Source: Pseudomonas viridiflava | Lineage (GTDB): Bacteria > Pseudomonadota > Gammaproteobacteria > Pseudomonadales > Pseudomonadaceae | Direction of reading: 5' to 3' | DNA: 63,055 nt | Assembly: GCF_003702045.1 (NCBI RefSeq) | Contig: NZ_RBTP01000017.1 | Location: 1-63,055, forward strand | Part shown: positions 35,945 through 47,504 of the stretch, one piece after another | How positions within the stretch are numbered: position 1 is the stretch's first letter | Layout: each line of letters starts with the position of its first letter | The notes under the pieces: generated by a model | What the model saw: the letters and a program-made list of their open reading frames with translations, nothing else | Database searches by the model: none | What the model was told of the DNA's origin: nothing | Made by a program: the position numbers and the translations under genes

Positions 35945-35970
35945 AACCGGCCGCTCGAGAGCGACCGGTT
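35945..35970 (-). terminator. Terminator of the glycine-zipper gene
   Basis: AACCGGCCGCTC-GA-GAGCGACCGGTT forms a 12-bp stem with one mismatch. On the minus strand a TTTTCGTTT tail follows. It lies 15 bp after the stop of the glycine-zipper gene. Confidence 0.75.
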
Positions 35971-35985
35971 CGTTATGCTTTGTGA

Positions 35986-36447
35986 TCAACGATGACGCTT
36001 GTAGTGGCCTTTATGCTTACCACGGTGGCCGCGATAGTCATTACGGTAGCCGCGACGATCACCGCGATAACCACGCTCGTCCTTCAGGCTTTCATTGCCC
36101 ATGTAGTTACCCAGCGCCGCGCCTGCGCCGCCACCTGCCGCCGAGCCGACCAGGCTGCCTGTATTGCCGCCTACACTGCGACCTATCACGTTACCGCCTG
36201 CAGCCCCCAGACCGCCGCCAATGGCAGCCTCTGTGCGGTTGTGGCGGTTTGCACCCACAGCGCCGCCCGCAGCGCCACCGACGCCTGCGCCGATTGCTGA
36301 ACCGGTGCTACCGCCGAGCTGTTGGCCGACGACTGAACCGAGTACCCCACCCAATGCTCCGCCTACACCTGCCGTCACGTTATCGCCTGCTGAGGCGAAA
36401 CCGGTGGTCAGGGTAAGAGACAACAACAGTATCGAGGAATACTTCAT
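35986..36447 (-). CDS. Exported glycine-zipper protein with basic Arg/His/Tyr-rich tail
   Basis: Start placed at the ATG at 36447 (MKYSSILLLSLTLTTGFASA), which gives a typical signal peptide cleaved after ASA and a 153-aa precursor. Residues 25-115 consist of glycine-zipper repeats (VGGALGGVLGSVVGQQLGG, GGGLGAAGGNVIGRSVGG). The C-terminus alternates Arg, Gly, Tyr and His (RGDRRGYRNDYRGHRGK). Glycine-zipper proteins often associate with the outer membrane, but function is not predictable. It is a single-gene unit with its own terminator. Confidence 0.8.
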   Translation of the reverse strand: MKYSSILLLSLTLTTGFASAGDNVTAGVGGALGGVLGSVVGQQLGGSTGSAIGAGVGGAAGGAVGANRHNRTEAAIGGGLGAAGGNVIGRSVGGNTGSLVGSAAGGGAGAALGNYMGNESLKDERGYRGDRRGYRNDYRGHRGKHKGHYKRHR

Positions 36448-36600
36448 GTAGGGAATCTCATAGGGATGACGGCGCGATATTCGTGTCAAGTGAAGAATGT
36501 AGCAATGCAAATCCGACGAGTAACACGATTGCAACACAAACAGCTAACTTATTGTTTTGGCTAAGGAACTTAAACCTGAAAATGCAGTCTTAGGTTACTT

Positions 36601-36636
36601 GAAAAAGGCCCGTTTCAACCGAAACGGGCCTTTTTT
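36601..36636. terminator. Bidirectional terminator downstream of the fdhF-like gene
   Basis: AAAAAGGCCCGTTTC-AACC-GAAACGGGCCTTTTT is a long perfect stem with A- and T-tracts at each side, so it works in both directions. It lies directly after the stop of the molybdoenzyme gene on the minus strand. Confidence 0.92.
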
Positions 36637-36643
36637 GTGGGCG

Positions 36644-38976
<2,333 letters not shown>

Positions 38977-38980
<4 letters not shown>

Positions 38981-39813
38981 GGTTGAATCTCCATCGCAGG
39001 GCTATAGACCCGCGGCGCGCTGTGCTGCGGCAGGTGAATTAAATTGAGGTTGTGCCGGCGTGCCCATTGCAGGGCCAGGCCGGTGGGCGAGGACAGACTG
39101 ACCAACGTCTGGATACCGGCGCGCAGTACTTTCTGGATCAACTCCAGGCTGCAGCGACTGGTGACGATGGCGGTGCCGCCTGCCAAGGGAATGTCTTGAC
39201 GAATCAGTGCGCCGATCAGCTTGTCCAGCGCGTTGTGACGCCCGATGTCTTCACGGCCCAGCAGCAACTGACCGTTACCGTCCATGTAAATGGCAGCATG
39301 CACGGCGCCACAATGCTGGCCCAGTGGCTGAAATTCGCCGATGCGCTGACGCAGGCCGCTCAGCCATTCAGCTGGCGGCAGTGGCGCGCCGGGCAGAACG
39401 TTCAGTTCCGGCAGCGCCTGCTCGACCGCTTCGACGCCGCACAGCCCGCACCCGCTGGTGCCAGCCAGTTGGCGGCGTTGCTGTTTCATTTCCCAGAAGG
39501 CGCGGCTGGCGATCTCGACTTCGGCCTGCATTGCCGAGCCGCAACCGCTGAGTTTCAAATCGTAGATTTCATCGCGTGAGGCAATGATTCCGCTGCCCAG
39601 GCTGAAACCGACAATGAAGTCCTCAAGGTCGGTTGGGCTGACCAGCATGACCGCCTGACTGATGCCGTTGTAGGCAATCGCCAGCGCCACTTCTTCAGCA
39701 AGCGCCGTGCGTGCGCCGTCCTGACCTTCGAGGGTCGCATAACTATAGGACTGGCTGGCTTCGGGGGCGGGCGCGAAAGCAGACGCGGTGCCGACCGTGC
39801 GCTTGGCGTGCAT
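38977..39813 (-). CDS. fdhD: FdhD, sulfurtransferase for molybdoenzyme activation
   Basis: This 278-aa protein has the FdhD landmarks: LAIAYNGISQAVMLVSPTD, EDFIVGFSLGSGII, SGCGLCGVEAVEQ with the catalytic C-x-x-C, GREDIGRHNALDKLIGA, VTSRCSLELIQKVLRAGI and PTGLALQWARRHNLNLI. FdhD moves sulfur from a cysteine desulfurase to the molybdenum cofactor of formate dehydrogenases. It forms a two-gene operon with the FdhF/YdeP-like enzyme and overlaps it by four bases. Confidence 0.95.
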
Positions 39814-39916
39814 GGGCAGAAATACCGGCAGATTGACACCTATAAGACTAGGCCTGTTGTCCGGTATCGTCTAATCGCTAGTTCCGATGCGCCGATAGAT
39901 GACGTCGATCAATGCC

Positions 39917-40798
39917 CTAACGAGGGATTTCTGCCACCAGCGCAAAGCATGCTTCCGCCAGTGCCGAACGCGGCGCACTTCGACGCATGATCAACCCCAG
40001 CTGGGCCAAAGTGCGTGCATCGGCAATCGGATGCAGCGTCAGATGCTCCGTCAGCGTCTCCAGCCCGCCCTTCAGCGGCATGATCGCGCAGCAGAAACCG
40101 CCATGTACGGCCTGTAATAACTGATGAACGGCATCGGTTTGCAGCAGCGGATGCGGTTGCAAACCACGGCTATGGAAGTTGTGATCGATGGATTGGCGAA
40201 AATGCATGCCGCTGGTGAGCATGCCCAGCGGCAGTTCGATCAAGTCCGCCCAGCTCAGGGGTTCTTCACTGAATGAGAAGTGGCGCCGGTCGTAGAGCAG
40301 CCCCATTTTCGTATCGTCCAGCGCCAGCGAGTCGAATCGGTCATTGTCCAGACGCTCCAGGTACGAGACGCCCAGATCGATACGGTTGCTCGCCAGTTGT
40401 TCCAGCACCTGTTCGGAGCTGAGCGAGGACAGCTCAAAACGCAGGTTCGGGTGCATCTGATGCAGCCGATGCAGCAGCGGCAGAGGATCGAAGCTCGACA
40501 AGGGCACCACGCCCAGGCGCAGCGTACCGACCAGATGACCTCGGCAGGCGGCCGCTTCAGCCTGCAAGCCGTCATAGGCCGCAAGCACTGTGCGCGCCCA
40601 GGCCAGCACGCGCTCGCCCGGTGCGGTAAAACCTTCAAAGCGCTGGCCCCGGTTGACCAGTGGCAACCCCAGTTCTTCTTCCAGGTTGCGCAAACGCATC
40701 GACAGGGTGGGCTGAGTGATATTGCAGCGTGCAGCCGCCTGACCGAAGTGACGCGTTTCGTCGAGGGCGATCAGGAATTTGAGTTGTTTGATGTCCAT
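39917..40798 (-). CDS. LysR-family transcriptional regulator
   Basis: The ATG at 40798 (MDIKQLKFLIALDETRHFGQ) has GGAG five bases upstream, giving 293 aa. The N-terminal helix-turn-helix reads FGQAAARCNITQPTLSMRLRNLEEELGLPL, a LysR signature. The effector domain follows (LVGTLRLGVVPLSSFDPLPLL, PNLRFELSSLSSEQVLEQL). It is transcribed in the same direction as fdhD with a 103-bp gap. It may control fdhD and the molybdoenzyme, though LysR regulators more often act on a divergent gene, here the BON-LysM gene. Confidence 0.92.
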   Translation of the reverse strand: MDIKQLKFLIALDETRHFGQAAARCNITQPTLSMRLRNLEEELGLPLVNRGQRFEGFTAPGERVLAWARTVLAAYDGLQAEAAACRGHLVGTLRLGVVPLSSFDPLPLLHRLHQMHPNLRFELSSLSSEQVLEQLASNRIDLGVSYLERLDNDRFDSLALDDTKMGLLYDRRHFSFSEEPLSWADLIELPLGMLTSGMHFRQSIDHNFHSRGLQPHPLLQTDAVHQLLQAVHGGFCCAIMPLKGGLETLTEHLTLHPIADARTLAQLGLIMRRSAPRSALAEACFALVAEIPR

Positions 40799-40948
40799 AT
40801 TCACTCCGGTGGGCAAGCCAGGCACTCGATTCTACGCGTTCAGGCTGAACGATGGTCAGGCAACGTTGGTCGGAACCCTGCAGGCCACGGTTTATAAGGG
40901 CTATGGTTGATGATGAAAGTCTGAACCCCACATGAGGAGAACCAGAAC

Positions 40949-41398
40949 ATGAGTGTTTTCAGTTTCCTGAAAGAGGCAGGCGAAAAGATCCTTGATGCGA
41001 TCACGCCAGGCAACGCCAACGCAGATGAAGTCCTGAAAAAGCATATTTCCGAAAGCGGCTTGGGCAACCCCGATATTCAGACAGAGGTCAACGGCGGCAC
41101 CGTTGTCGTGAAAGGCGAAGTGGCCAGCCAGGAAGAGAAAGAAAAAATCCTGGTGACACTGGGCAACATCGAAGGCGTCGAGAACGTAGACGACCAGATG
41201 ACCGTCGCCAGCAGCGCGCCAGCCGCGACCGAGTCTCGATTCTATGAAGTCAAAAAAGGCGACACCCTGAGTGCTATCTCGAAAGCGATGTATGGCGATC
41301 CGAACAAGTACCAGAAAATCTTCGACGCCAACAAACCCATGCTCAAGGATGTGAACAAGATCTATCCGGGGCAGAAGCTACGCATTCCGAGTGAGTAG
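40949..41398 (+). CDS. BON-LysM protein (YgaU/Kbp-like)
   Basis: This 149-aa protein has a short helical start (MSVFSFLKEAGEKILDAI), a BON domain at about 25-88 (GNPDIQTEVNGGTVVVKGEV, IEGVENVDDQM) and a C-terminal LysM domain at about 97-148 (RFYEVKKGDTLSAISKAMYG, NKIYPGQKLRIP). The E. coli homologue Kbp (YgaU) is a cytoplasmic potassium-binding protein. No signal peptide is present, in agreement with that role. AGGAG-like sequence precedes the ATG. Confidence 0.93.
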   Translation: MSVFSFLKEAGEKILDAITPGNANADEVLKKHISESGLGNPDIQTEVNGGTVVVKGEVASQEEKEKILVTLGNIEGVENVDDQMTVASSAPAATESRFYEVKKGDTLSAISKAMYGDPNKYQKIFDANKPMLKDVNKIYPGQKLRIPSE

Positions 41399-41410
41399 TC
41401 GCCCGGACAA

Positions 41411-41592
41411 ATGATCGGCCCCACGCTCCGCGTCCGCTCGAATGTGACGCAGAGCGTCACGGGCTGCATACCCACGCGGAGCATGGGCACGATCAGCGTG
41501 CTTGATATCACTGCTCGTTCCCACGCGTGGTAACGCCTCTCAGGACGGTCCGCGTCCGCTTTGCGGTGCGACGCTGAGCGTCTGCAGGCCTA
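41411..41592. repeat. Cluster of P. syringae-type dispersed palindromic repeats
   Basis: The stretch contains GTGACGC-AGA-GCGTCAC (41444-41460), a CCCACGCGGAGCATGGGCAC block, CACGCGTGG, and GACGC-TGA-GCGTC (41570-41582). These GC-rich units with the words CTCCGCGT and AGAGCGTC recur at 43764-43835 and 57662-57725 in the same window, so they belong to one dispersed family of short mobile or passive repeats. No gene lies here. Confidence 0.7.
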
Positions 41593-42255
41593 TCACAACC
41601 CCTTGATCAACTCCCGGTAATCCTCAACGGCCGCAAATTCCTCTGTGTTCTTCGGGCCTTTCTGGCTGTTCGGCTGGCTGACGGCCAGCAAATGCGCCAC
41701 GCCAAACCGTTGCGCGCTGCGCAGGATGGGCAGGGTGTCGTCGATGAACAGGCTGCGGGCGGGATCGAATGCGGTGTCCGCGTGCAGAGCGTCCCAGAAC
41801 TGCTGGTTTTCCTTGGGAAAGCCGTAGTCGTGAGAGCTGATCAAACGCTCGAAGTAGGGCGCCAGCTCAATCCGCTCCATCTTCAACGAGAGCGAATCCC
41901 GGTGGGCATTGGTGATCATGATCACCCGTTTGCCAGCCTGTTTGATTGCGCACAGGAACGTCTCGGCGTCTGGCCTGAGCGCGATCATGTGGGCAACTTC
42001 GCGCTTCAGGTCGCGTACCGGCAGTTTCAGCTCGGCGCTCCAGAAGTCCAGGCAATACCAGTTGAGCGTGCCGGCGTTGCGTTCGAACAACGGCTTCAGT
42101 TCCAGCCAAGCCATCGCGAAGCTGATGCCGTGCAGCTCGGCGTAACGCTGTGGCAGGTGCTGCAACCAGAAATGGTCGTCGTAATGCAGATCGAGCAAGG
42201 TACCGTCCATGTCCAGCAGGACGGTATCGATTTCGCTCCAGGGCATGGGAAGCAT
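41593..42255 (-). CDS. yrfG: HAD-family GMP/IMP nucleotidase (YrfG-like)
   Basis: The ATG at 42255 (MLPMPWSEIDTVLLDMDGTL) has AGAGG five bases upstream, giving 220 aa. A much longer open frame upstream is antisense to nudE and is not real. HAD motifs are LLDMDGTLLD (motif I, Asp15 and Asp17), VIMITNAHRDSL (motif II), GFPKENQQFW (Lys, motif III) and FIDDTLPILRSA (motif IV). YrfG-type enzymes hydrolyse GMP and IMP. It is divergent from nudE with 99 bp between, a conserved pairing in pseudomonads as I recall. Confidence 0.88.
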   Translation of the reverse strand: MLPMPWSEIDTVLLDMDGTLLDLHYDDHFWLQHLPQRYAELHGISFAMAWLELKPLFERNAGTLNWYCLDFWSAELKLPVRDLKREVAHMIALRPDAETFLCAIKQAGKRVIMITNAHRDSLSLKMERIELAPYFERLISSHDYGFPKENQQFWDALHADTAFDPARSLFIDDTLPILRSAQRFGVAHLLAVSQPNSQKGPKNTEEFAAVEDYRELIKGL

Positions 42256-42354
42256 GGGTGCCTCTTGGAAATGGGTTCTGGTGAGTAAGCATATCCGACA
42301 CAGACATTCGGAAAAGCCACGGTATAGTAACCCGTCCATGTGAAGGAGCCTGTC

Positions 42355-42921
42355 ATGCGTCAGAAACCTACCGTCCTCGCCCGCGCCATTGTCGCCAGCA
42401 GTCGCCTGTTCCGGGTTGAAGAGCTGCAACTGCGCTTTGCCAATGGCGTGGAGCGTACCTACGAGCGTCTGGTGGGCAGAGGCTCGGGTTACGGCGCCGT
42501 GATGATCGTGGCAATGCTCGACGCCGACCACGCCATCCTGATCGAAGAGTATTGCGGCGGCACTGACGAGTACGAACTGTCCTTGCCCAAGGGCCTGATC
42601 GAGCCGGGTGAAGACATCCTCGCCGCCGCCAACCGCGAGTTGAAGGAAGAAGCCGGCTTCGGTGCACGTCAATTGGAACACCTCACCGAACTGTCGCTGT
42701 CGCCGGGTTACATGAACCAGAAAATTCAGGTGGTACTGGCGACCGAGCTGTATGAAGAGCGGCTGGAAGGTGACGAGCCAGAGCCGATTCGTGTGGACAA
42801 AATTAATCTGCGGGAGCTGGCCAGTCTGGCCCAGAACGCCCAGTTCAGCGAAGGCCGTGCACTGGCAGCGTTGTACCTCACCCGCGACCTGTTGACCCAA
42901 CGTGGACTGTTCCAGCCATGA
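42355..42921 (+). CDS. nudE: NudE, ADP-compound hydrolase (Nudix)
   Basis: AAGGAG lies six bases before the ATG at 42355, giving 188 aa. The Nudix box fits G-x5-E-x7-R-E-U-x-E-E-x-G-U at about 80-102: GLIEPGEDILAAANRELKEE followed by AGF. NudE hydrolyses ADP-ribose, Ap3A and NADH-like ADP compounds. It overlaps cysQ by ATGA, so both make one operon concerned with nucleotide waste products. Confidence 0.93.
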   Translation: MRQKPTVLARAIVASSRLFRVEELQLRFANGVERTYERLVGRGSGYGAVMIVAMLDADHAILIEEYCGGTDEYELSLPKGLIEPGEDILAAANRELKEEAGFGARQLEHLTELSLSPGYMNQKIQVVLATELYEERLEGDEPEPIRVDKINLRELASLAQNAQFSEGRALAALYLTRDLLTQRGLFQP

Positions 42922-43757
42922 CCGACCTGAACAACCTGCCGCACCCGCTGCTTGCCCCGGTCATTGAACTGGCGCGTCTGGCGGGTGAAGCCATCCTGCC
43001 GTTCTGGCGTGCAAACGTCAGTGTGACGTCCAAGGCTGATGACTCGCCCGTGACCGCAGCCGATCTGGCCGCCCATCAAGTGCTGGTCGAAGGCCTGCAA
43101 GCACTGGATCCGACGATTCATGTGCTGTCGGAGGAAGACGCCGACATCCCGCTGAGCGAGCGCGGAACCTGGGACCGCTGGTGGCTGGTCGATCCATTGG
43201 ACGGCACCAAGGAATTCATATCCGGCAGTGAAGAGTTCACGGTTAACGTCGCCCTGATCGAGCGCGGTCGTGTGGTGTTTGGCGTGGTGTCCATGCCGAC
43301 CAATGACCGCTGCTATTTCGGTGGGGCCGAGTTGGGTGCGTGGCGCAGTGATGCGCCGGGCCACATTCAGCCAATCGAAGTGCGCCACGAACTGTCGAGC
43401 GGGCAAGCGTTTACCGTCGTTGCCAGCCGCAGGCATTCCAGTCCGGAGCAGGAGCATCTGTTGGCGGGGTTGGCGGCAGGTTTGGGGCCTTTGCAACTGA
43501 CCAACATCGGCAGCTCGTTGAAGTTTTGCCTGCTGGCCGAAGGCGCTGCCGACTGCTATCCGCGCCTGGCCCCGACTTCGCAGTGGGACACCGCCGCGGC
43601 GCAGGGTGTGCTCGAAGGCGCTGGCGGCGAGGTTCTTCAGCTCGACGGCGAGCGTTTCACCTATCCCGCACGCGAGTCGCTGCTTAACCCGTTCTTCCTG
43701 GCATTGCCAGCCAAGGCCGAGTGGCGAGAGAAATTGCTGGTGCTGGCGCAGTCTTGA
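42918..43757 (+). CDS. cysQ: CysQ, 3'(2'),5'-bisphosphate nucleotidase
   Basis: This 279-aa inositol-monophosphatase-fold enzyme shows DSPVTAADLAAHQVLVEGL, VLSEEDADIPLSER, WLVDPLDGTKEFISGSEEFT and WDTAAAQGVLEGAGGEV, which supply the metal-binding Asp and Glu residues. It removes the 3' phosphate of PAP made in sulfate assimilation. Translation is coupled to nudE by a four-base overlap. Confidence 0.95.
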   Translation: MTDLNNLPHPLLAPVIELARLAGEAILPFWRANVSVTSKADDSPVTAADLAAHQVLVEGLQALDPTIHVLSEEDADIPLSERGTWDRWWLVDPLDGTKEFISGSEEFTVNVALIERGRVVFGVVSMPTNDRCYFGGAELGAWRSDAPGHIQPIEVRHELSSGQAFTVVASRRHSSPEQEHLLAGLAAGLGPLQLTNIGSSLKFCLLAEGAADCYPRLAPTSQWDTAAAQGVLEGAGGEVLQLDGERFTYPARESLLNPFFLALPAKAEWREKLLVLAQS

Positions 43758-43763
43758 GCTGAT

Positions 43764-43835
43764 GGTTCGTGCCCGCGCTGATGGGCACGATCAAGGGTAA
43801 ATGATCGCTCCTCACGCTCCGCGTGGCACGTCCGG
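43764..43835. repeat. Dispersed palindromic repeat after cysQ
   Basis: GTGCCCGCGCTGATGGGCAC and CACGCTCCGCGTGG words match the repeat family at 41411-41592. It fills the gap between two convergent genes, a typical site for such repeats. Confidence 0.55.
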
Positions 43836-44321
43836 TCACCGATGCAACACAAACTGCCCGGTAAACCTCACGGCCGGTTCATCGTTGTCCTGCGCATGTA
43901 TGCGGGTCGGCAGCTCCAGGCGCGCACGGCCTCTACGCTGGTAGGTGGTGATGAACCTGTCCCACTGCGCGACATCCGGGGCGTCACATACGGCAACGGC
44001 GTCGTCGCGTACCGGCAGTGGATAGCTGATCTGCCCATCCTGAATCACGATATGCCCGTCGCGGATGCCCGCTTCCTGCAAACGCAGGTGCAGCCAGCCC
44101 CATCCCGCCAGCACAGCACCGCAATACAGGCTGCCGCCAAACAGCGTGCTCTTGTGATTGACGTTGGGCGCCAGCGGCAAGTGCAGGCGCAGGCGATGGT
44201 CTTGCCAGTCAATAACCCGTATGCCCATTTCGCGGGTCAGCGGGATGTCGTGATGCAGCACCTGTTCCAGCGCTGCTGCTGCGTTGCCCGGTAAAGACGT
44301 CTGCGGCTCAGTCGGTTTCAT
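43836..44321 (-). CDS. YiiD-type thioesterase-domain protein
   Basis: Start set at the ATG at 44321 (MKPTEPQTSLPGNAAAALEQ) because GGAG lies six bases upstream; it gives 161 aa and a 14-bp overlap with the response regulator gene. The hot-dog fold motif is NVNHKSTLFGGSLYCGAVLAG split by helix residues, followed by GWGWLHLRLQEAGI and IVIQDGQISYPLPV. This is the domain found at the C-terminus of YiiD acyltransferase-thioesterases, here on its own. Substrate unknown, probably an acyl-CoA or acyl carrier thioester. Confidence 0.82.
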   Translation of the reverse strand: MKPTEPQTSLPGNAAAALEQVLHHDIPLTREMGIRVIDWQDHRLRLHLPLAPNVNHKSTLFGGSLYCGAVLAGWGWLHLRLQEAGIRDGHIVIQDGQISYPLPVRDDAVAVCDAPDVAQWDRFITTYQRRGRARLELPTRIHAQDNDEPAVRFTGQFVLHR

Positions 44322-45693
44322 CGGATGCTCCACTGCTGTCGCCAAAATTCAAACCGTGCTTGCGCAGTTTGTCGTGCAAGGTCTTGCGAGGCACACCCAA
44401 TGCTTCGGCCAGGCTGCGTACGGAACTGTGCGGACGTGCAAGTTCGGCGGCGATCAATGCACGTTCGAAGCTTTCCACCTGCTCGCTCAACCCGCCGCCG
44501 ACTGGCGGGGCGTCAGGCATCGCGTTGCCTTCCAGCTCAAGCTCCAGCCCCAAGGCGAAACGTTCGGCGGCGTTTTGCAGTTCCCGAACGTTGCCCGGCC
44601 AGCTATGGCGTAATAGCAGGGCGCGCTGGCCCGGTTTGAGTTCCTGCTTGGGAATGCCGTGGCGCTGGCTCGCGGCGTCGGCGTAATGCTCGAACAGCAT
44701 CAGCGCGTCTTCCCCACGTTCGCGCAACGGCGGGATGCGCAGCGAGGCAACGTTCAAGCGGTAATACAGGTCGGCGCGAAAACGGCCTTGATCGGCCGCC
44801 TGACGCAGGTCTTCCTTGGTGGCGGCGATGATGCGGATGTCCAGCGCGATCTGCTGGTTGCTGCCCATGCGTTCGACCACCCGCTCCTGCAACAAACGCA
44901 GCAGCTTGACCTGAACATCCAGGCTCATGCTTTCGATTTCATCGAGAAAAAGCGTGCCGCCGTTGGCGAATTCAAACTTGCCGATGCGACGTTTCTGCGC
45001 ACCGGTGAACGCCCCTGGCTCGTGACCGAACAGCTCGCTTTCCACCACCGACTCGGCCAGCGCGCCAGCGTTGATCGCCACGAACGGCCCGTTTCGTCGG
45101 TTGGACAGGTCATGCAGCGCCCGGGCGACCACCTCCTTGCCTGCGCCGGTTTCGCCCAGGATCAGCACATCGGCCCGCGTACCGGCCAAGGCTCCAATCT
45201 GCTCACGCAGACGCAGCATGGGCCCCGACTGGCCGACCAGACGCGTACTCAGTTGCTGACGGTCGCTCAGGGCCAGACGCAGGCTGCGGTTGTCCAGCAC
45301 CAGACGGCGCAGGGCCAGGGCGCGACGCACGCTGTCGAGCATCGCATCGCTGGCGAACGGTTTTTCCAGAAAGTCGTAGGCACCGGCGCGCATGGCTTTC
45401 ACGGCCAGCGGCACATCGCCGTGTCCGGTGATCAGCAGCACCGGCAGGTCCGGGTCCTGCTCATGCAGCTGGACCAGTAATTCCAGGCCGTCCATTCCCT
45501 GCATGCGGATGTCGCTGACCACCACGCCCGGCCAGTCGCGGCCGATGCGTTCGGCCAGTCCGTTGGCTTCAGACAGCGGCAGAACGTTCAGGCCTGCCAG
45601 GTCCAGGGTCTGACGCAAGGCTTGACGCAGATGGGAATCGTCGTCGATCAACACCACCTGAATCTGGCTGTCGATGGCTGTGTCCGAACTCAT
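44308..45693 (-). CDS. dctD: DctD-like sigma54-dependent response regulator
   Basis: The 461-aa NtrC-family activator has a receiver domain (VVLIDDDSHLRQALRQT, phosphoacceptor Asp61 in VVVSDIRMQGMDG), an AAA+ domain with Walker A GETGAGKE near 180 and the GAFTGA loop in ESELFGHEPGAFTGAQKR, and a Fis-type DNA-binding end (RSLAEALGVPRKTLHDKLRK). The intact GAFTGA indicates genuine sigma54 contact. It overlaps the kinase gene by ATGA. The C4-dicarboxylate assignment follows from the pairing; no transporter gene lies beside it in the window. Confidence 0.92.
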   Translation of the reverse strand: MSSDTAIDSQIQVVLIDDDSHLRQALRQTLDLAGLNVLPLSEANGLAERIGRDWPGVVVSDIRMQGMDGLELLVQLHEQDPDLPVLLITGHGDVPLAVKAMRAGAYDFLEKPFASDAMLDSVRRALALRRLVLDNRSLRLALSDRQQLSTRLVGQSGPMLRLREQIGALAGTRADVLILGETGAGKEVVARALHDLSNRRNGPFVAINAGALAESVVESELFGHEPGAFTGAQKRRIGKFEFANGGTLFLDEIESMSLDVQVKLLRLLQERVVERMGSNQQIALDIRIIAATKEDLRQAADQGRFRADLYYRLNVASLRIPPLRERGEDALMLFEHYADAASQRHGIPKQELKPGQRALLLRHSWPGNVRELQNAAERFALGLELELEGNAMPDAPPVGGGLSEQVESFERALIAAELARPHSSVRSLAEALGVPRKTLHDKLRKHGLNFGDSSGASDETD

Positions 45694-47504
45694 GCGGAAA
45701 GGTCCTCTGGCGGTTGAAGGTTGGCGCCCGAAGCGCCGGCGCGCAGTCGCAGGGTCAGCAGTGCGCCGCCGCTTGCGTGATTGGCGAACAGCAACTCGCC
45801 GCCCAGCGCACGCATCAGTGTGTCGCAGATCGCAAGGCCCAGCCCAAGGCCCTGTGTGCGGGTCTTGGTGGTGAAGAACGGCTCGCGTGCCCGTTCCAGC
45901 GCCTCCTGAGAAAACCCCGGCCCGTTATCGCGAATGTACAGATTGACGCCTTCACCGGTTTGCTCGGCACTTATCCACAGTTTGCGTGGCGGGCCTTTTT
46001 CCGTGAGGGCATCCAGCGCGTTGGCCAGCAGATTGCCCAGCACCTGGCGCAGGCGGGTTTCGCCTGCCTGCACCCACAGTGTCGCGTCGGGCACGTCGCG
46101 GATCAACTCGACTTCCATTGCGCGCCGACGCTTGGCCAGCAACGCCAGCGCATCGTCCAGCGCCGGTTGCAGTGCCACGCTTTCCGGCGCATGCCGGTCA
46201 CGCCGGGCGAAAGCGCGCAAGTGGGCGATGATCGAGGCCATGCGCCCGGTCAGCTCGCTGATCAATTTCAGGTTGCCGCGAGCGTCTTCGGTGCGCTGGT
46301 GATCGAGCAGCACCTCGGCGTTTTCTGCGTAGCTGCGAATGGCGGCCAGCGGCTGATTGAGTTCATGGCTGATGCTCGCTGACATGGTGCCCAGCGCCGA
46401 CAATTTGCCGGTCTGGACCAGTTCGTCCTGGGCGCGCACCAGTTCCTGCTGCGCCTGTTCGCGCTCCAGCACTTCCTGACGCAGCCGGCTGTTGAGGCCT
46501 TCAAGGTCGCTGGTGCGTTCGATCACGCGCATTTCCAGTTCGCGTCGAGCCTTTGCTTCGAAAGCAATGCGGTCCAGATAATGGCGTCGACGCTGCATCA
46601 TCAGACCCAGCAGCAGCATCAGCACTAGCAGTGCCGCGCCGCCGATGGCCAGCACGGTGCGCACCGGGCGGTCGACCAATGCCCTCGGCGCGAGAATGTT
46701 CACGTTCCAGCCGGTTTCGGTGATGGCCTGGCTTTGAGCCAGCCATGCGTGATCATCAATATTGAGCGGGCGCGGGTCGCGGGTCGGGTAGGGCTGGATC
46801 GCCACGATGGCTTTTTTCTCGTCATCGGTCAGGTCCCGCGTCGCCCGAAAGCGCCAGTCGGGGTTGGAGGTCAGGATGACCACACCGTTCTGGTCCGTCA
46901 GCAGCAGTTGCTCAGGCGTCTTGCCCCAGAGGGTTTCGGTGTGGTCCAGATCGACTTTGACCACCAGCACACCGATCACCCGTTCGCCATCGCGCACTGG
47001 CCCGGCGAAGAAATAACCGCGCTTGACCGAGGTGGTGCCGAGCCCGAAGAACCGGCCCGTCCTGCCGGCCAATGCATCGGTGAAGTACGGGCGAAACGAG
47101 AAATTGCGGCCTATGAAGCTGTCGCGCTGATCCGAGTTGGACGCGGCCAGTGTCATGCCTTTTGCGTCCATCAGGTACATCACGTCCGCGCCGGTTTGCT
47201 GAGAAATATCCCTGAGCAGGCGATTGGCGTTGGCTTGCGTCATGCCGTCGCCGGGGGTCTCCAGCACTGCACGCAGGGCCGGCAGGTCGCCCAGAATCTG
47301 GGGGAGGGTTTCGTAGCGGTGCAACGTACCGAGCAGGTTGGCGACGTACAGATCCAGGGTCTGGCGGTTCTGGTTGGCCAGCTCACTGCGGTAGTAACGC
47401 TCGGCAAGATGTTCCAGCGGCCATAGTAGCGGGGCCAGGCACAACGCCAGAAGGGCGAGGCTGCGCCAGCGAGGGCGGGGAGGCAGAGCAGAAGTCATGG
47501 TCAT
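45690..47504 (-). CDS. dctB: DctB-like sensor histidine kinase
   Basis: I place the start at 47504 (MTMTSALPPRPRWRSLALLA), giving 604 aa; a longer frame adds a basic leader without a ribosome site. Helix 1 lies near 16-33, then a periplasmic double-PAS sensor (about 45-290, with LLRDISQQTGADVMYLMDA, GRNFSFRPYFTDALAG and GTTSVKRGYFFAGPV typical of DctB), helix 2 near 295-315, a coiled coil (LRQEVLEREQAQQELVRAQD), and kinase motifs SISHELNQPLAAIRSYAENA (His), LLANALDALTE (N box) and IRDNGPGFSQEAL (G box). It would sense C4-dicarboxylates or a similar acid and phosphorylate the regulator encoded next to it. Confidence 0.9.
   Translation of the reverse strand: MTMTSALPPRPRWRSLALLALCLAPLLWPLEHLAERYYRSELANQNRQTLDLYVANLLGTLHRYETLPQILGDLPALRAVLETPGDGMTQANANRLLRDISQQTGADVMYLMDAKGMTLAASNSDQRDSFIGRNFSFRPYFTDALAGRTGRFFGLGTTSVKRGYFFAGPVRDGERVIGVLVVKVDLDHTETLWGKTPEQLLLTDQNGVVILTSNPDWRFRATRDLTDDEKKAIVAIQPYPTRDPRPLNIDDHAWLAQSQAITETGWNVNILAPRALVDRPVRTVLAIGGAALLVLMLLLGLMMQRRRHYLDRIAFEAKARRELEMRVIERTSDLEGLNSRLRQEVLEREQAQQELVRAQDELVQTGKLSALGTMSASISHELNQPLAAIRSYAENAEVLLDHQRTEDARGNLKLISELTGRMASIIAHLRAFARRDRHAPESVALQPALDDALALLAKRRRAMEVELIRDVPDATLWVQAGETRLRQVLGNLLANALDALTEKGPPRKLWISAEQTGEGVNLYIRDNGPGFSQEALERAREPFFTTKTRTQGLGLGLAICDTLMRALGGELLFANHASGGALLTLRLRAGASGANLQPPEDLSA

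Noticed and set aside
42256..42900. N-terminal extension of the HAD nucleotidase to 435 aa.
   Set aside because: The extra part is antisense to nudE and lacks homology; a good ribosome site sits before the ATG at 42255.
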